A stretch of 64,000 bases of DNA from GCA-2733415 sp965178655 (lineage in GTDB: Bacteria > Bacteroidota > Bacteroidia > Flavobacteriales > Flavobacteriaceae): assembly GCA_965178655.1 (NCBI GenBank), contig OZ238266.1, forward strand, positions 124,001-188,000, written 5' to 3'. The number at the start of each line of letters is the position of its first letter. Positions within the stretch are counted from its first letter, which is position 1. The notes below the pieces were generated by a model. That model made no database searches. It was not told where the DNA came from and saw only the letters and a list, made by a program, of their open reading frames with translations. The position numbers and the translations under genes are program-made. Below, piece by piece: positions 61,722-64,000 of the stretch.

Positions 61722-62744
61722 ATGAAACATCTATTACTTAGTATTCCGATATTATTTATAACGGCATGTACTGCACAGAAAAAAACAGCAACTACTGCTG
61801 CTAAAACAACATCTAAAGCAACAACTTATGCAAAAACAATTACTGCAGAGGAGTTAAAAACCGATCTATACATTTATGCTTCAGATGAGTTTGAAGGTAG
61901 AGACACAGGGTCTCCTGGACAAAAAAAAGCAGTAGATTTTTTGAAAAATGAATATATAAAAATGGGAATACCTTCTGCTTTTAATAGCAGTAATTATTTT
62001 CAGAATATCCCTGAGGCATATTTTGAAGGACACTCACAAGGTGATTCTGAAAATGTACTAGCATTTATAGAAGGTACTGAGTTTCCGGATGAAGTATTAG
62101 TAATTTCAGCACATTTAGATCATATAGGTCACCATGATGGTCAGATTTATAGTGGTGCAGACGATGATGGTTCTGGTACAGTTGCATTATTAGAAATAGC
62201 AGAAGCTTTTCACATTGCTAAAAAAGAAGGAAACGGACCAAAGCGTTCTATACTATTTTTACATGTTACAGGAGAAGAAAAAGGTTTATATGGGTCTCAG
62301 TATTATGCTGAAAATCCTGTTTTCCCTTTAATAAACACTGTAGCCGATATTAATGTAGATATGATTGGACGCGTTGACCCTGAGCATGAAAGCGCTAAAA
62401 AATATATTTATGTTATTGGTGCTGATCGTTTAAGTACAGGTTTAGATATTGCGGTAACTAAAGCTAACAAAAATTTAGATGGATTTAAATTAGATTATAA
62501 ATACAACGACCGTAATGACCCTGAACGTATTTATTACCGTTCTGACCATTATAATTTTGCAAAAAATGGTGTGCCATCAGTATTCTTTTTTAGTGGTTTA
62601 CATGCCGATTATCATCAGCCAACCGATACACCTGAAAAAATAGATTACCCTTTAATGACAATGCGTACAAAGCTTATTTTTTATACAGCTTGGGAGTTAG
62701 CAAATGCTAAAGACCGTATTGTAGTTGATAGAGATGGTAATTAA
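61722..62744 (+). CDS. M28-family metallopeptidase lipoprotein
   Basis: 340 residues. A lipoprotein signal ends at ITAC (Cys16), followed by a Thr/Ala/Lys-rich linker to residue 38. The peptidase M28 domain has the zinc motifs SAHLDHIGHHDG (His, Asp), GADDDGSGTVALLEIA, LHVTGEEKGLYGSQYYAE (catalytic Glu) and YHQPTDTPEKI (His). The role is probably an exopeptidase at the envelope or surface. Divergent from ferritin. Confidence 0.92.
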   Translation: MKHLLLSIPILFITACTAQKKTATTAAKTTSKATTYAKTITAEELKTDLYIYASDEFEGRDTGSPGQKKAVDFLKNEYIKMGIPSAFNSSNYFQNIPEAYFEGHSQGDSENVLAFIEGTEFPDEVLVISAHLDHIGHHDGQIYSGADDDGSGTVALLEIAEAFHIAKKEGNGPKRSILFLHVTGEEKGLYGSQYYAENPVFPLINTVADINVDMIGRVDPEHESAKKYIYVIGADRLSTGLDIAVTKANKNLDGFKLDYKYNDRNDPERIYYRSDHYNFAKNGVPSVFFFSGLHADYHQPTDTPEKIDYPLMTMRTKLIFYTAWELANAKDRIVVDRDGN

Positions 62745-62765
62745 ATTACATCTTAACTATTAATC

Positions 62766-62800
62766 AAAAAAGCCATTCCTAAGTTAGGAATGGCTTTTTT
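62766..62800. terminator. Bidirectional terminator between M28 peptidase and lipid-synthesis aminotransferase
   Basis: AAAAAAGCCATTCC and GGAATGGCTTTTTT pair around the loop TAAGTTA; the next bases extend the stem symmetry. Placed between convergent genes. Confidence 0.88.
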
Positions 62801-62822
62801 AATTGTTATACTAATAAGAAAA

Positions 62823-64000
62823 TTATTCCTCTCCCATTGCCTTAGCAATAGCAGCAGATAATCTTTTGTAAGTCCCATTTTCTAAACGCTCTCTAATACT
62901 AGAAAAAGCATTTAGGGTAGTATTAATATCTTCTATAGTATGTGTTGTTGTAGGTATTAGTCTTAATAAAATTAATCCCTTTGGAATAACCGGGTATACT
63001 ACTATTGAACAGAAAACGCCAAAGTTTTCTCTCAAGTCTTTTACTAAGGCCATTGCTTCAGGAATACTACCCTTTAAATATACAGGTGTAATACAAGTTT
63101 CGGTAGTTCCTAAGTCAAACCCTCGTTCTCTTAGTCCGCCTTGTAAAGTTCTTACGTTCTCCCAAAGTTTATCTTTTAGCTCTGGCATGGTACGTAACAT
63201 TTCTAAACGTTTTAATGCGCCAACTACCAATTGCATTTGTAATGATTTAGCAAACATTTGAGAACGCATGTTGTATTTCATGAATTCAATAATTTCTTGA
63301 TCTGCTGCAAAAAACGCTCCTGTACTTGCCATAGACTTTGCAAATGTTGCAAAATAAACATCTATACCTTCTTGTACGCCTTGTTCTTCTCCTGTTCCGG
63401 CACCTGTTTTACCAAGTGTTCCAAATCCGTGAGCGTCATCTACTAATAAGCGAAAATTATATTTTTCTTTAAGTGCTATAATTTCTTTTAATTTTCCTTG
63501 TTCACCACGCATTCCAAATACACCTTCAGAAATCAATAAAATTCCTCCGCCAGTTTTTTCGGCCAAACGTGTTGCTCTATCAAGGTTTTTTTCAATACTA
63601 GCCACATCATTATGACGATAGGTAAATCGTTTTCCCATGTGTAAACGTACCCCATCAATAATACATGCGTGTGCATCTACATCATATACAATAACATCTT
63701 CTTTAGTTACTAAAGAGTCTATTGCAGATACCATACCTTGGTAACCAAAGTTAACAAGATAAGCGGCTTCTTTTTGTACAAATACAGCTAATTCATCTTG
63801 CAATTGCTCATGTAATTCTGTGTGTCCTGACATCATTCTTGCACCCATTGGGTATGCAGAACCATATTTTGCAGCTGCTTCAGCATCTACTTTTCGCACA
63901 TCAGGATGATTTGCCAAACCTAAGTAATCATTAATACTCCAAGTAACGACTTCTTTACCTTGAAACATCATTCTGTTTGAGATTTCACCTTCCAATTTAG
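62823..64000 (-). CDS. PLP-dependent 2-amino-3-oxoacid synthase (SPT/CFAT-like), partial
   Basis: The N-terminus lies beyond the right edge: the frame reads KLEGEISNRMMFQGKEV at the border, about 30-40 residues being missing. The alpha-oxoamine synthase fold is clear: SINDYLGLANHPDV, GSAYPMGARMMSGHTELHEQLQDELA, the lid DAHGFGTLGKTGAG, and the PLP lysine in TFAKSMASTGAF. The family joins an amino acid to an acyl-CoA or acyl-ACP. In Bacteroidota these include serine palmitoyltransferase (sphingolipids) and cysteate acyltransferase (sulfonolipids of gliding flavobacteria); the choice cannot be made by eye. KBL and BioF are less likely. Confidence 0.85.
   Translation of the reverse strand, partial: KLEGEISNRMMFQGKEVVTWSINDYLGLANHPDVRKVDAEAAAKYGSAYPMGARMMSGHTELHEQLQDELAVFVQKEAAYLVNFGYQGMVSAIDSLVTKEDVIVYDVDAHACIIDGVRLHMGKRFTYRHNDVASIEKNLDRATRLAEKTGGGILLISEGVFGMRGEQGKLKEIIALKEKYNFRLLVDDAHGFGTLGKTGAGTGEEQGVQEGIDVYFATFAKSMASTGAFFAADQEIIEFMKYNMRSQMFAKSLQMQLVVGALKRLEMLRTMPELKDKLWENVRTLQGGLRERGFDLGTTETCITPVYLKGSIPEAMALVKDLRENFGVFCSIVVYPVIPKGLILLRLIPTTTHTIEDINTTLNAFSSIRERLENGTYKRLSAAIAKAMGEE

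Noticed and set aside
1..64000. Search for restriction-modification, toxin-antitoxin, CBASS or other defence islands
   Set aside because: No genes of these families were recognised; the only mobile element is the IS3 copy.

Overview
The window is a stretch of chromosome from an AT-rich member of the Bacteroidota, almost certainly a (probably marine) Flavobacteriaceae. Several things support this: promoters with the TAnnTTTG -7 box typical of the phylum, starts without a Shine-Dalgarno sequence, a giant surface protein with a type IX secretion (T9SS type B, 'gliding motility-associated') C-terminal domain, SusD/Ig-style surface lipoproteins with acidic residues after the lipid cysteine, MutS2 without an Smr domain, a fused alpha/beta 2-oxoacid dehydrogenase E1, and families that are largely flavobacterial (DUF5916, DUF3570/DUF4266, Lacal_2735-like). 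The genus cannot be fixed from the sequence alone.

Layout. 1-11.4 kb: end of an FAD/Fe-S oxidase, a lipoprotein, aroC, a dicarboxylate symporter, a pseudouridine synthase, a cold-shock-domain protein plus DEAD-box helicase, a PETase-like surface lipoprotein co-directional with its TetR regulator, fabG, a secreted unknown and a prohibitin-like protein. 11.4-21.5 kb: mutS2-DCC pair, then a small secreted protein and a 2302-residue T9SS adhesin with eleven 86-residue repeats. 21.5-31.9 kb: ung, a four-gene operon (2OG-Fe(II) oxygenase, SUI1/eIF1-like, nucleoside phosphorylase, cytosolic PBP-fold protein), E1 dehydrogenase, RluA-type synthase and MFS exporter, a 420-bp region with a 29-bp tandem duplication, a small Lacal_2735-like protein, pyrF and prfA.

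32-46.3 kb: a DUF5916 outer-membrane protein; a MerR regulator divergent from two membrane fatty-acid/sterol hydroxylases flanking a DUF2147 protein; LolD-like ATPase; a dihydroorotase pseudoenzyme, DUF4870-like protein and esterase; an IS3-family element (40271-41664) that has split an XRE-HTH/DUF4870 regulator; an MBL hydrolase; a conserved 477-residue unknown; small DUF3817/DUF2200 proteins. 46.3-64 kb: TsaC-like synthase and UvrD/PcrA helicase, a one-TM unknown, a PNGase F lipoprotein with a patatin, recG, a thioredoxin-ApbE-DUF4266-DUF3570 operon, hutG and hutI (histidine degradation), ferritin, an M28 peptidase and the C-terminal part of an SPT/CFAT-like lipid-synthesis aminotransferase.

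The most promising systems are the PETase-like surface hydrolase with paired TetR operators, the PNGase F-patatin pair, the MerR-controlled hydroxylase cassette with a palindrome inside its promoter spacer, the envelope flavinylation-type operon, and the IS-split membrane regulator whose direct-repeat operator survives. No rRNA, tRNA, CRISPR array or replication origin was recognised. All family assignments come from reading motifs by eye; no database search was run.
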